Positions 43,487-51,942 are shown, counted from the stretch's first letter. The stretch is 64,000 nt of DNA from Pacificibacter marinus (GCF_900109555.1 NZ_FNZV01000004.1:62001-126000), one strand, 5' to 3'. Numbers and translations: made by a program. Notes: generated from the sequence alone by a model not told the origin.

Positions 43487-44617
43487 TCAGTTGCTGAGAT
43501 CGCGCAGGCTGTCTGCGGTGCCAGCAGTACCAGTGATGGCCTGCAGGGTTTTGGTCCACTGAACAAACGGCGCTTCGGTGACGTAAACGGTGTCGCCATC
43601 TCGGATCAAGAAATCGCGGGCCAAAAACAGGCCGTTGGGTTCTGTCAGGTTGAGCACATAGATAAGGCGCTGAGTGCCGATGAGATCATCTCGCCCCATA
43701 ACTTGCTCGGCAATTTCTTCGCTTTCGTTGCGCAAGACAAACACACCGGTTGGGTCGGCTGTATGGGTTTGCAGCCCGCCGACTTGTGCAATGGCTTCGA
43801 GTGCGGACAGGGTGCGGGTTTCAAAGGCAACGCGGTTTTGCGCGCCTGTGGCCCCGAGAGCTGTAAAGGAACGCTGATCCGCTTCGACCAAAATACGATC
43901 GCCATTGCGCAGCGCGATGTCATAGCGGGCGTTTTCAAACAAGTCTTCGAACCAAACAGACCCTGTTTTGCCAGCACGGATCACTTTAACTTGCGCCAAT
44001 GAGGGCTCGACAGCAACGCCGCCTGCACGCGCAAGCATGGCTGTTAGGGTCCGAGTTGGGCGCTCAATCGCGTAAACACCTTGGCCGTTGATTTTACCTG
44101 TAATGGAAACGGTGGCCCCGTCGCCTGCGGCGCGGGTGACCATGACTTGTGGATCAGGGGTTTGTGTGTCGAGCTTTTCTGTGATGATGCGGCGGATGGC
44201 CTCTGGGCTGTTGCCTGAGGCTTTGACCCGACCTGCATAAGGCACGAAAATAAAGCCAGCACCGTCAACTTGGACTTCGCTTAGGATTGTTGCGTTGGCG
44301 CCTTGGCCGGCCAAAAGGCCATCATCGACGTTTTCCCAAATGGTCAAAGACAATACATCGCCGGCTTGGATCGTGTCAGACCCGATGGAGCCCGCATTGG
44401 TGAAGTCGGATGAGAACCCAAGGGAGGGTGTCACCCCAATTGCAGCGTTCACACGATCAGTCACAGAGACGACGAAAGAATCGCCATCTTCAAGAACGGA
44501 TCCTGAGTAGATTTCTTTTTTGTTCGGGCCTGAACGGGGCAGTCCGCAAGCGGCAAGGCTTGCAACGACGCAAAATACCGCTGTGGCACGCAGGGTGCGC
44601 GATGTTAAAAATTTCAC
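43487..44617 (-). CDS. Polysaccharide export lipoprotein (Wza/KpsD-like)
   Basis: About 376 residues from a GTG start with AGGAG eight bases upstream. The signal peptide ends in a lipobox (VVASLAAC-G), so it should be an outer-membrane lipoprotein. The Poly_export domain (IQAGDVLSLTIWENVDDG, then DGAGFIFVPYAGRVKASGNSPEAI) and SLBB repeats (VSITGKINGQGVYAI and a later LGATGAQNRVAF) are visible. Family role: outer-membrane channel for capsule export. It lies between kpsS- and kpsC-like genes on the same strand. Confidence 0.85.
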   Translation of the reverse strand: MKFLTSRTLRATAVFCVVASLAACGLPRSGPNKKEIYSGSVLEDGDSFVVSVTDRVNAAIGVTPSLGFSSDFTNAGSIGSDTIQAGDVLSLTIWENVDDGLLAGQGANATILSEVQVDGAGFIFVPYAGRVKASGNSPEAIRRIITEKLDTQTPDPQVMVTRAAGDGATVSITGKINGQGVYAIERPTRTLTAMLARAGGVAVEPSLAQVKVIRAGKTGSVWFEDLFENARYDIALRNGDRILVEADQRSFTALGATGAQNRVAFETRTLSALEAIAQVGGLQTHTADPTGVFVLRNESEEIAEQVMGRDDLIGTQRLIYVLNLTEPNGLFLARDFLIRDGDTVYVTEAPFVQWTKTLQAITGTAGTADSLRDLSN

Positions 44618-44795
44618 TGCTCGGTCTCCTCTGAGCCGTTGGGCTGCCTGTCTTTTTTCAATCATCATACTGAAGGTAGTGAGAAAAATCTAGCGCCAGC
44701 GTTTTTACAGCGCATAGACATCATAATGTGTTGCAGGGGCGCAGCTTGGGCGCAGGGAGTGTGGCACATCTTAAAAGTGTATCCAGATGTTGTGG

Positions 44796-46088
44796 TCATT
44801 TTCCCGTTTGCAGCGGTTGACGCGGCGGGGCTTTGCCTGTGATGAGCGCCTCATAGGGCGTTTCGGGGGCCAGCATCATATCCACAACAAGGCGCAAAAG
44901 TTGATGCCGCCCTGCAGCAGAATAGTAGCCGCCGGGCACTTGGCTGGTTTCCAACAAGAACTGGCGGTAGATTCCATAGGCTTGTTTGTCAGGGCGCGTG
45001 GCCTGTTTGAAGAATTCATCAAGCGGCTGGTGCGAGACAAATTCTGACTTGTCATACACTGCAGTTCCAATGACTTTGACCGGCAAGCCGCGCCGTAAAA
45101 CCTGTTGTCCTGCGGTGGAATTGACGGTCACTGCCGAGCGGGCAAAGTTGAGCAATTGTGCCAATTTCCCGCCGCGGACATAATGCACACGGGCTTGCAC
45201 GCCGTGTTCTTTAGCAATGCGGCGGACCTCGGATTTCAGATTGCGACGACCTGTTTCCAACGGGTGCGCCTTAAACACCAAATGGTGGTGCTGCGGCGCG
45301 CCGCTGGTAAAGCCTTTGATCACATCGGCTATGAATTCGGGCATGGTTTCATAGGGCGAATGTACTTGGAAACTGGTGTCGTGTTCCAGTTGAAGCAGGG
45401 CGATATGATAGGGATAGCCACCATTTTTGACACGCCGTGTGGACCAAGCGCGGTGTAAATAATGGCTTGGCATCATTGCCAATCGCTTGAAGTACAACCA
45501 AAACTCTTGAAACACGGTCAGCTCACGGTGGCGGCGAAAATGTTTGAATGCGCCGTTCCGAAACATCACAAACCAATGATACACGGCGCCGTAAAAGATG
45601 TGTTGTCTCATATCGCCCCAATGGGCGGGTGCTTCGATATTGTCGTGGTCTGTGTTGGCTAAGGCCACACGCATGTCGTTGACTGTGAGGGACATCAAAT
45701 CAGAATTTCCGTTTGATCCATCGCGCTCATAGGTGCACCAAAAGGGGCGCAGGTAGCCTTCTTCGAACACATGTATAGTCAGGTTTAATTCTTTGGCACG
45801 AGCAATTGCAGAGGCATGCATCGGGCGTGTGTCGCCGTAAAGCACGATGTCCGTGACCCCTTTTTGTGTGATCAAATCGTCGAAAACTGTCGGCCAGTCT
45901 TCGGGTTTGTCTGTAAACGGAATGAAACTGCTTGAGGCGAACCAAAAAGCGCGATCCCCTGCATTAAACCCCACACGCCATGTTTTTGCCCCCGCGGCAT
46001 TCAGCATTTTCCCAAGCGACCAGAAAAAAGGCCCATGGGGCCCCTGGAGCAAAAGAAAAACGCGGGTGTTTGAATCGGGGTGTGTCAT
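44796..46088 (-). CDS. kpsS: Capsule Kdo-transferase KpsS-like protein
   Basis: A 430-residue protein with the capsule_synth family pattern: FLLLQGPHGPFFWSLGKML near the start, FEEGYLRPFWCTYERDGSNG near residue 108, VFKAHPLETGRRNL near 277 and VTVNSTAGQQVLRRGLPVKVIGTAVYD near 327. KpsS adds the first beta-Kdo to lysophosphatidylglycerol before KpsC extends the linker. With the downstream export lipoprotein and KpsC it makes a partial capsule set; the KpsM/T transporter and polymer genes are not in the window. Confidence 0.82.
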   Translation of the reverse strand: MTHPDSNTRVFLLLQGPHGPFFWSLGKMLNAAGAKTWRVGFNAGDRAFWFASSSFIPFTDKPEDWPTVFDDLITQKGVTDIVLYGDTRPMHASAIARAKELNLTIHVFEEGYLRPFWCTYERDGSNGNSDLMSLTVNDMRVALANTDHDNIEAPAHWGDMRQHIFYGAVYHWFVMFRNGAFKHFRRHRELTVFQEFWLYFKRLAMMPSHYLHRAWSTRRVKNGGYPYHIALLQLEHDTSFQVHSPYETMPEFIADVIKGFTSGAPQHHHLVFKAHPLETGRRNLKSEVRRIAKEHGVQARVHYVRGGKLAQLLNFARSAVTVNSTAGQQVLRRGLPVKVIGTAVYDKSEFVSHQPLDEFFKQATRPDKQAYGIYRQFLLETSQVPGGYYSAAGRHQLLRLVVDMMLAPETPYEALITGKAPPRQPLQTGK

Positions 46089-46311
46089 AGGCCTGTGAAA
46101 TGATTTCGAAATGCTGTCTTTGTTAGGTGATGTCTAATGCAGAATAAATTAGGCGTATTTGTGACTTAACGGAAACAACGTAAACAAGTAAATACAACAG
46201 AGCCTTGTGAGTTAGCTGTGCTGTGGGCTTGAAAGCGCATTGGGGCAGGGATAGATCTAGGACAAATAAATCATCGGGCTGAGTTGCGCAGACCCAATTC
46301 GGAGAGACATC

Positions 46312-46923
46312 ATGTTTACAGGCATCATCACTGACATCGGCACCGTGCTTGATGTGAAACAAGAGGGCGATCTGCGGGTGCGGATCGGTTGCGCCTATGA
46401 TGTGGATGGCATTGATATTGGTGCCTCTATCGCTTGCAATGGTGTGTGTTTGACGGTGATCGCTTTGGGGCGTTCGTGGAAAGACGTGCCGCAAAACTGG
46501 TTTGATGTGCAAATCTCTGCGGAAAGCGTTGATCTGACCAACATTGGCGATTGGACTGTCGGCGCGCCACTGAATTTAGAGCGCGCTTTAAAGCTGGGCG
46601 ATGAGTTGGGCGGGCACATCGTGTCTGGTCACGTGGATGGTGTTGCAGAGTTGATTGGCCAACGCGATGAAGGCGACAGCACGCGCCTGACATTTCGGGC
46701 CCCCGAAGCTTTGGCCAAATTTATTGCGCCTAAAGGCTCAGTGTCTTTGAATGGCACCTCTTTGACGGTGAACGAAGTGAATGGCTGTGAGTTTGGCATC
46801 AACGTCATTCCGCACACGCAAGAGGTCACAATCTGGGGGCGCGCGCAGGTTGGGGATAAAATCAATCTCGAAATCGACACGCTGGCCCGCTATGTGGCGC
46901 GGCTGCAAGATTGGGGTAAATAG
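46312..46923 (+). CDS. ribE: Riboflavin synthase, alpha subunit
   Basis: A 203-residue enzyme that dismutates two lumazines to riboflavin. It starts MFTGIITDIGTV, and the two lumazine-binding barrels are visible: CNGVCLTVI (about 43-51) and its repeat LNGTSLTVNEV (about 145-155); GGHIVSGHVDG links them. GGAGAG lies upstream of the ATG. No FMN riboswitch is recognisable in the 220 bases before it. ribH follows after three bases. Confidence 0.93.
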   Translation: MFTGIITDIGTVLDVKQEGDLRVRIGCAYDVDGIDIGASIACNGVCLTVIALGRSWKDVPQNWFDVQISAESVDLTNIGDWTVGAPLNLERALKLGDELGGHIVSGHVDGVAELIGQRDEGDSTRLTFRAPEALAKFIAPKGSVSLNGTSLTVNEVNGCEFGINVIPHTQEVTIWGRAQVGDKINLEIDTLARYVARLQDWGK

Positions 46924-46926
46924 ACC

Positions 46927-47469
46927 ATGATTGACACCTCACCACATATTTTAGATCTGCCAAGCTTTGATGAACCAGTGAAACTGTTGATCGTTGTCGC
47001 GCCCTATTTCAAAGATATTTCTGACGGGCTGCTCAGGGGGGCGCAAGAAACGCTTGATGTGGCGGGTGTGACCTATGATCTGGTCGAAATGCCGAGCGTT
47101 GGCGAAGTGCCAACTGCCATTGCGATCGCAGAACGCATGTCAAATTTCGATGGCTATGTGGCGCTGGGCTGTCTTGTGCGGGGGGAAACAACGTTGTTCG
47201 ATACGGCCTCACATGATTCGTCCCATGCGTTACAAATGATGGGCTTGTCTGGACTGTGCATCGGCAATGGAATACTGGCTGTAGACACAAAATCGCAGGC
47301 GATTGCGCGCTCAGAGGCAAAAGGCGACAATAAAGGCAGCCAAGCGGCCGCTGCGGCCTTGCATCTTGTCGCACTTTCCCGCAAATGGGCTCGTCCGAAC
47401 AAGGGCGTTGGCTTTCATACCGGCGCGATCCGCCTTGCTGGCAAAAACACGGGACCGAATATCGCATGA
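46927..47469 (+). CDS. ribH: 6,7-dimethyl-8-ribityllumazine synthase
   Basis: A 180-residue lumazine synthase. It has IVVAPYFKDISDGLLRGAQETL (about 22-43), VEMPSVGEVPTAIAIAERM (about 56-74), YVALGCLVRGETTLFD (about 78-93) and GNGILAVDT (about 117). The usual conserved His of GxTxHyd is replaced by an F-D context (ETTLFDTASHDSSH), but a His follows shortly. It needs the butanone phosphate made by RibB, whose gene is not in this cluster. nusB overlaps its stop by four bases. Confidence 0.9.
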   Translation: MIDTSPHILDLPSFDEPVKLLIVVAPYFKDISDGLLRGAQETLDVAGVTYDLVEMPSVGEVPTAIAIAERMSNFDGYVALGCLVRGETTLFDTASHDSSHALQMMGLSGLCIGNGILAVDTKSQAIARSEAKGDNKGSQAAAAALHLVALSRKWARPNKGVGFHTGAIRLAGKNTGPNIA

Positions 47470-47951
47470 CCGACGACCACGCACATCTAAAGCCACCTTC
47501 AAAGCGCGACATGAAATCTGCCGCGCGCCTCTATGCAGTGCAAGCGCTGTTTCAGATGGAAGCCTCGGACATGACCGTGGATAAAGTGCGCCGTCAGTTT
47601 TATGACCATTTCTTTGGCCTTGAGACCGAAGAAGAGGGGCTGTTCATCGATGGCAACGCTGACCTGTTTCACGAGATCACCGAGATTGCCGTGAATGATC
47701 AGGTCAAGATTGACCAAATGACAGACCGTGCTTTGGTGGCGAAATGGCCGATTGGGCGCATCGACAGCACCTTGCGGGCTTTGTTTCGCGCGGCTGGCGG
47801 TGAGTTGATTTCCACACGCACCCCGCCCAAAGTTGTGATCAACGAATTTGTTGACGTGGCCAAAGCGTTTTACCCTGAAGGTAAAGAGTCAAAGTTCGTC
47901 AACGCTGTTTTGGATCACATGGCCCGCGAAGCACGCCCTGACGCTTTTTAA
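47466..47951 (+). CDS. nusB: Transcription antitermination factor NusB
   Basis: A 161-residue all-helical protein that, with S10, assembles the rRNA antitermination complex. It begins after a hydrophilic head with KSAARLYAVQALFQMEAS (about 17-34) and ends with the NusB block LRALFRAAGGELI, PPKVVINEFVDVAKAF, KFVNAVLDHMA. ATG 47466 is chosen because it overlaps the ribH stop (ATGA); the frame is open to 47385. Confidence 0.92.
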   Translation: MTDDHAHLKPPSKRDMKSAARLYAVQALFQMEASDMTVDKVRRQFYDHFFGLETEEEGLFIDGNADLFHEITEIAVNDQVKIDQMTDRALVAKWPIGRIDSTLRALFRAAGGELISTRTPPKVVINEFVDVAKAFYPEGKESKFVNAVLDHMAREARPDAF

Positions 47952-48055
47952 TCAGCGTTGCGCCAAGCGCGCACCGCGACATTATGCGAAATTGAATGGG
48001 GTGGGCCAAAAGCCTACCCTTTTTGCATGTAATAGCCTTTTTAAAGGAATGTCTC

Positions 48056-48391
48056 ATGCCCAAACTAGTGCGTCTTTATATCACTCAAGTCTTGATCGGT
48101 TTTGCGATCTCAGCCGCTTTCGTCGGTGTACTTTTGGCGCTTAACGTTGCCAATCTGTGGCATCTGGTGACTCATTCCGACATTGGGATTCTTGCGGTTG
48201 TCGTTTTGTGGTTTGCCAATGGGATCGTATTTTCTGGTGTGCAATTTGCGATCCGCATCATGGGCATGGCTGAACGCGATGACGATGACGGACAGGGCGG
48301 CAAACGTAGCGCGGTTACAGAGCACAAAGCTGTGCCAGCGTTGGTCCCTGCGCCCGTGTCAGTGCCAGTGCAAAGCAAACGCCAGCTTTAA
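48056..48391 (+). CDS. Small two-span membrane protein, unknown function
   Basis: A 111-residue protein with two hydrophobic segments (about 12-31 and 41-62) and a polar C-terminal tail carrying a DDDDG patch and Pro/Val-rich end. The family is not recognised. ATG 48056 has AAAGGA seven bases upstream. It follows nusB by about 100 bases on the same strand. Confidence 0.6.
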   Translation: MPKLVRLYITQVLIGFAISAAFVGVLLALNVANLWHLVTHSDIGILAVVVLWFANGIVFSGVQFAIRIMGMAERDDDDGQGGKRSAVTEHKAVPALVPAPVSVPVQSKRQL

Positions 48392-48470
48392 TCGAATACG
48401 AACGAGCGTCCCTGCGCTGCATGACGTGGCCTCAGGCGGCGTTTTTCTTAAAATCTAGCAAGTTAGGGAA

Positions 48471-48669
48471 AGTGGCGGGGGACCGCAGCAGCCGTAGCAG
48501 CGCGTATGCTCCCGAAGCCTGATTATATCAGGTGGGTGCCAGGTAATAGAACCAGGGTCCTAACAGAGCCAGCTCCCGTACGGTTGCGTAAGGCCACCGG
48601 AGTCTTGCGCCCATGTGTACGGACCGAGCAGATCCCGCCACTGACACAGGTAGTGCGTCAGGGCGGGTC
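48471..48669. ncRNA. Candidate structured non-coding RNA, family unknown
   Basis: The 300-base gap after 48391 contains nested perfect complementarities. AGTGGCGGG (48471-48479) pairs with CCCGCCACT (48634-48642). CCGTAC (48576-48581) pairs with GTACGG (48617-48622), and inside it GCGTAAG (48586-48592) pairs with CTTGCGC (48604-48610, one G-U). CCTGA-TTATA-TCAGG is a hairpin near 48518-48532. The 3' strand 48634-48645 can instead pair with GTCAGGGCGGG (48657-48667). The strand is undecided. No match to tmRNA, SRP, RNase P or a known riboswitch was convincing; 6S RNA is possible but the usual zapA neighbour is absent. Confidence 0.45.
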
Positions 48670-48695
48670 TTGCAAGGGGATGCTTTGTGTAAAGC

Positions 48696-49118
48696 TCAGT
48701 CTGTCAACGCGATCAATTGCGTGCGCAGATCAGCGATATGCGCGTCCCAGCCTTTATCCAACGCCAACAGCAAATCGAATTTTTGCGCGCCGCGTGGCAA
48801 GCCTGAATGCACCAAGGATACGCGTGTTCCTGGTTCTGCGTCTTTCAGGGTCCAAATCACCTTGGATTTTTCGCCATCCATGTCAGGAACACTAAAGGTA
48901 TGTTCCAGACGCTCAGCTTCGGAAAAATCACGCACACGGCCCCAGATCAATTTTTCATCTGAGTCTGTGCTAAACAATTCAAAATGCTCGCCCAGTGCAA
49001 GCGGTGCTTTGGGGGCGTGAAACCATGTTTTCATCTGTGCGGGCTGGGTGAGAAAATCCCAAACCTGTGCGCGCGAAGCTTTGACATAAATGGATTTACG
49101 AAGCGTGTTGTCGGTCAT
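48696..49118 (-). CDS. SRPBCC (AHSA1-like) domain protein
   Basis: A 140-residue START/Bet v1-like protein: LRKSIYVKASRAQVWDFLTQPAQMKTWFHAP at the start, LGEHFELF, WGRVRDFSEAERLEHTFSVP, VIWTLKDAEPGTRVSLVHSGL and the C-terminal LDKGWDAHIADLRTQL helix. Such AHSA1-type proteins bind hydrophobic ligands; the role is unknown. ATG 49118 has AAGGA six bases upstream. It lies between the structured element and a palindrome-rich spacer. Confidence 0.8.
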   Translation of the reverse strand: MTDNTLRKSIYVKASRAQVWDFLTQPAQMKTWFHAPKAPLALGEHFELFSTDSDEKLIWGRVRDFSEAERLEHTFSVPDMDGEKSKVIWTLKDAEPGTRVSLVHSGLPRGAQKFDLLLALDKGWDAHIADLRTQLIALTD

Positions 49119-49429
49119 GATGTGTCCTTTGGGCGGTGTGTTTGTGGTCTGAACAGGGATCAGACCGCCACAGCGCAGGCCAGACATATCGTGTGGCAGA
49201 GCTGTGTGTGTCGATGTGATGTGCCCCAAAAGGCATGGGGCGAACTGCGTATGGGGTCAAGCACTCTATGTACTTTGTGCGCCTGTCCACAGTCCCCAGC
49301 AACATCGCCCTGTCGGTTTTTATAGATTTCTGGGGCGTTTGTTCAGTTTATGGCCCAAGATAGCGCGGGTAAACTGAACATTGATCACGTCAGAACCTTG
49401 GTGCAAAATTTTACACCGTAAAGGCCTGT
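49119..49429. other. Intergenic region with two palindromes, no gene seen
   Basis: Between two minus-strand genes. TGTTCAGTTTA (49340-49350) and TAAACTGAACA (49370-49380) form a perfect 11-base inverted repeat with a 19-base spacer. GGTGCAAAATTTTACACC (49400-49417) is an 18-base near-perfect palindrome. No open frame here has a ribosome-binding site or recognisable content. Confidence 0.6.
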
Positions 49430-49618
49430 TTATTTGGCCAAAGCGCGGGCTTGTGCCGCCGCGGCGCGAATTTCTTCGGCAATTTCTTCGGCTTCTTCTG
49501 GTTCGAAATCCATAGGAATCTCAAGACCTTCACCTTCGATATAGATACGAACCATGCCAAGAGTGGTTGGGCCAATCTGGATGTTTGCCTCGACGTCGCT
49601 CTCTTTATTGATGCTCAT
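49430..49618 (-). CDS. DUF6324 family small protein
   Basis: A 62-residue acidic protein: SINKESDVEANIQIGPTTLG, then MVRIYIEGEGLEIPMDFEPEEAEEIAEEIRAAAAQARA. It looks like a short beta-hairpin followed by a helix and resembles the Rhodobacteraceae DUF6324 family, from memory. The function is unknown. ATG 49618 has AAGGGG eight bases upstream; the frame extends to 49708 without support. Confidence 0.6.
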   Translation of the reverse strand: MSINKESDVEANIQIGPTTLGMVRIYIEGEGLEIPMDFEPEEAEEIAEEIRAAAAQARALAK

Positions 49619-49760
49619 GATTTTTCCCCTTTGGATTGCTCGTTGAAATAAGCCCAATTCAATCACTGTGCAAGGGGACGCTTTGGGCGGCATGGGGCAG
49701 GGCGCCAAACATGGCTTTGGGGTTGGATAAAAAAAATCACCAAATTGCGCAATCTTGCTC

Positions 49761-49789
49761 TTGCATTCACCCCGCGCCTTCCGTAAATC
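49761..49789 (+). promoter_or_regulatory. Promoter of tRNA-His
   Basis: -35 TTGCAT (49761-49766), a 17-base spacer, and -10 TAAATC (49784-49789), 11 bases before the mature tRNA 5' end. Confidence 0.5.
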
Positions 49790-49800
49790 ACCCGCAGTGT

Positions 49801-49877
49801 GCCGCCTTAGCTCAGTTGGTTAGAGCGCCTGATTGTGGATCAGGAGGTCCCTGGTTCGAGACCAGGAGGTGGTACCA
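49801..49877 (+). tRNA. tRNA-His (GUG)
   Basis: A 77-base cloverleaf with encoded CCA; the anticodon arm CCTGA-TTGTGGA-TCAGG gives anticodon GTG. The acceptor pairs GCCGCCT with AGGTGGT (two G-U pairs including position 1-72) and the discriminator is A73. The base before position 1 is T, so no G-1 is encoded, as known for alphaproteobacterial tRNA-His. A decayed integrase and an AT-rich operon follow its 3' end. Confidence 0.92.
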
Positions 49878-49880
49878 TCC
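49863..49880 (+). repeat. Putative attachment site at tRNA-His 3' end
   Basis: The 18 bases CAGGAGGTGGTACCATCC span the tRNA 3' end. An imperfect copy (15 of 18 matches, no gaps) lies at 54294-54311 beyond the glycan-modification operon. With the integrase remnant starting 84 bases downstream, this fits an old site-specific integration at tRNA-His. Confidence 0.4.
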
Positions 49881-49960
49881 ATACCCTCAACATATTGTAT
49901 TATATCTGTAACATTCGGATTGTGGATATTATTGGTCTGCCCCGTGGTCCACAATGGTAT

Positions 49961-50181
49961 TCACCACTCGAATTCCTTGATCGAGTTTATTGCTGCTGCG
50001 GCCAAAGCTCGGCGCTCTGGGCCTTTCGTATAAATTGCAGATGTACTCGGTTCGCTGTGTGACATCACAGCCATGATTTGATGCTCAGTGCAGCCTTTCA
50101 CCGCAAGAAACTCAGCAATGAGGGTTCGTTCTTCCCACTTTTGCAACGCATGCTGCGATTCATGATCAGCCCATCAAAGCT
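49961..50181 (-). pseudogene. Decayed phage-type tyrosine recombinase, C-terminal fragment
   Basis: The minus-strand frame gives GCTEHQIMAVMSHSEPSTSA and IYTKGPERRALAAAAI, the typical integrase end with the box H (here S-H) and catalytic Tyr (IYTKG). Just upstream the frame reads HALQK, where active recombinases have HGLRK, so the catalytic Arg appears lost. A TGA stop lies a few codons further upstream. Only about 70 codons remain of a roughly 350-400-codon gene. It is adjacent to the tRNA-His 3' end, the usual place for such integrases. Confidence 0.75.
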
Positions 50182-50385
50182 TTATTTGCGTCAATTTATG
50201 TGCCCGTGAACTCACCCAAGCGCTTGGTCGCAATTTTCTCAGGTTGCGTGAGCAAGGGCAGGCGTTGCCCCGCCACTATTGCAGCCACAATCAATCAAAA
50301 CCGAAATGCGCATCCTAAGCTGAGATATCCAGCCCCAATGCATGCGGCGCACTTCATAGCTTGATCGAAGCAAAACGTATTAGAT
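50182..50385. other. Degenerate sequence between integrase remnant and gtr-like operon
   Basis: No intact gene. A minus-strand frame near 50210-50290 reads VAGQRLPLLTQPEKIATKRL before a stop and may be the end of another decayed gene of the element; it is not recognised. Confidence 0.4.
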
Positions 50386-51942
50386 TTATTGTTGGGTTGT
50401 AATCTTGAACAAGGTGAACAGACCACGTGTCGCAATTTCATCAAGCTCTGGCATGTCTTCGAATGTGCTATCAGGGGAACCCATTAACATTAAATATGTG
50501 TATTTTTCGTTCCAATTTTGAGTGTATTCTAAGGCCATAGGAACGGAGCCTTCTTTCCAATCTTTGAAGAAGGTAGACATGGGTAATGCCGCGATTGCTG
50601 GAGATGCATATTTCGCCCATTCTGGCTTTACTTTCAGAGCGTGTACTCCTTGAAATAGCGTTGGAATAAAGACATCGCGATATGTCACGGCATAGGCCCC
50701 GATATGCCAAAGCTGCCTGTCGCTTGCATCCTGTCCGAGTGTTACTGATACCAACCTTTCACCTGATGGTACGTCTTGAATCAAGGTGATGAAATCTTCT
50801 ACCTGCTTGGAGTGTTTATCGGCATAATCATCAAGAGCAACGCTGCGCCCGACCAAAAGTGCGGCGACGGTGATGAAAATAAAAGTTGCGTTTCTTCGTG
50901 ATATATCTCGCCATTGTGTTGCTGAAAAAAACAATGCAACGATAACAAAAGGAAACCTGATGTGTACAAAGGCCACTCCGTTGAGCCAAGTTGGCATTAT
51001 CAGCGCGAAGATGCATAATATTAGCAATGATCCACGCATCTGAGGTGCAATAGCCAGCCCGCCGAATATTGAATCTGAGCACATGGCAAAGGCAAGGATG
51101 ACAAACAATCCAAGTGTGACGCTTGCTGTGACAGTCAGAGCCATGGGAAGGCTCAGGTCTGTTCCAATTACGGCTGATTGCAACACATCAAGGCGCTCAG
51201 AGAGACTGCCGAATGCTGTGTATGATCCTGCGGGGCTTTCTGGACCGAACAGTATATCGAAAGCTAACCATGCGATAGGGACAGCAAAAGGAGCGGAAAG
51301 TAATAGGGCACGCAAGAACATACCCTTCCAAGCTTTTCCTGCTTCAACAATTCTTTGAATCTCACGCCCAAAAATAGCTATGGCCAAGATCGCGAATGCG
51401 AAGAAATGTAGCAGGTAAAGTGTGAATGCGATGGGCGCAAAAAGAAGTACACGTTGCGTCGTAGAAAGCTTTTCTGACCATAACCAAATGGCGAGACTCA
51501 GGATTGCAAATGGAACTGAAACGATAAAGTTTTGAAATCCCCAAAAAAAGCACGCATTGAAACAGATCAGCGCAGACGTCGCTGGCCAGACACTCCATCT
51601 TCCGTGTAAAACGCGAGATAAGAACATCGTCGATGCAATCAAAAAAACACAGTAAAAAACCATCGTATATCGCGAGAAATCGACTGGATCTAAGCCTGTA
51701 CCTAGTAGCATCCATAAAATATCTACGGCCGAATTAGGGACCAAACCGAATGTATATTCGTAGTATCTATCAAGCGGCCCATCTTGAACTGTCGCCAAAT
51801 AATGACGCGCAATATGATTTGGCAGGTCGACCAACGGCAGATAAGTGTGCCGTAATATTGGAATAATAGTTAGCAGTGAAGTACAGAAAAATGCGATAAA
51901 TGCCATGACGTTGGCCGAGCGATCGTGTTTTAATTTTCTCAT
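50386..51942 (-). CDS. Polytopic membrane protein, GT-C glycosyltransferase-like (GtrC role inferred)
   Basis: A 518-residue protein with about ten hydrophobic segments over residues 10-350 and a C-terminal soluble domain (about 370-518). After the first segment the loop YLPLVDLPNHIARHYLA holds an acidic residue where GT-C enzymes have their catalytic Asp, but the family is not recognised with certainty. It overlaps the upstream GtrB-like gene by four bases. In phage gtr cassettes a serotype-specific polytopic transferase (GtrC) sits in this position and adds the sugar to surface glycan; that role is inferred. AT-rich compared with the core genes. Confidence 0.55.
   Translation of the reverse strand: MRKLKHDRSANVMAFIAFFCTSLLTIIPILRHTYLPLVDLPNHIARHYLATVQDGPLDRYYEYTFGLVPNSAVDILWMLLGTGLDPVDFSRYTMVFYCVFLIASTMFLSRVLHGRWSVWPATSALICFNACFFWGFQNFIVSVPFAILSLAIWLWSEKLSTTQRVLLFAPIAFTLYLLHFFAFAILAIAIFGREIQRIVEAGKAWKGMFLRALLLSAPFAVPIAWLAFDILFGPESPAGSYTAFGSLSERLDVLQSAVIGTDLSLPMALTVTASVTLGLFVILAFAMCSDSIFGGLAIAPQMRGSLLILCIFALIMPTWLNGVAFVHIRFPFVIVALFFSATQWRDISRRNATFIFITVAALLVGRSVALDDYADKHSKQVEDFITLIQDVPSGERLVSVTLGQDASDRQLWHIGAYAVTYRDVFIPTLFQGVHALKVKPEWAKYASPAIAALPMSTFFKDWKEGSVPMALEYTQNWNEKYTYLMLMGSPDSTFEDMPELDEIATRGLFTLFKITTQQ

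Noticed and set aside
46089-46311. Possible FMN riboswitch before ribE (a GGGGCAGGG-like stretch near 46234).
   Set aside because: The conserved core elements of the RFN element, including the GACCGGCGGT-type segment, are absent; the match is a short purine stretch.
48620-48670. Cobalamin-riboswitch-like CCCGCCACTG motif.
   Set aside because: The remaining B12-box elements are missing and the gene downstream runs in the opposite direction with an unrelated product.
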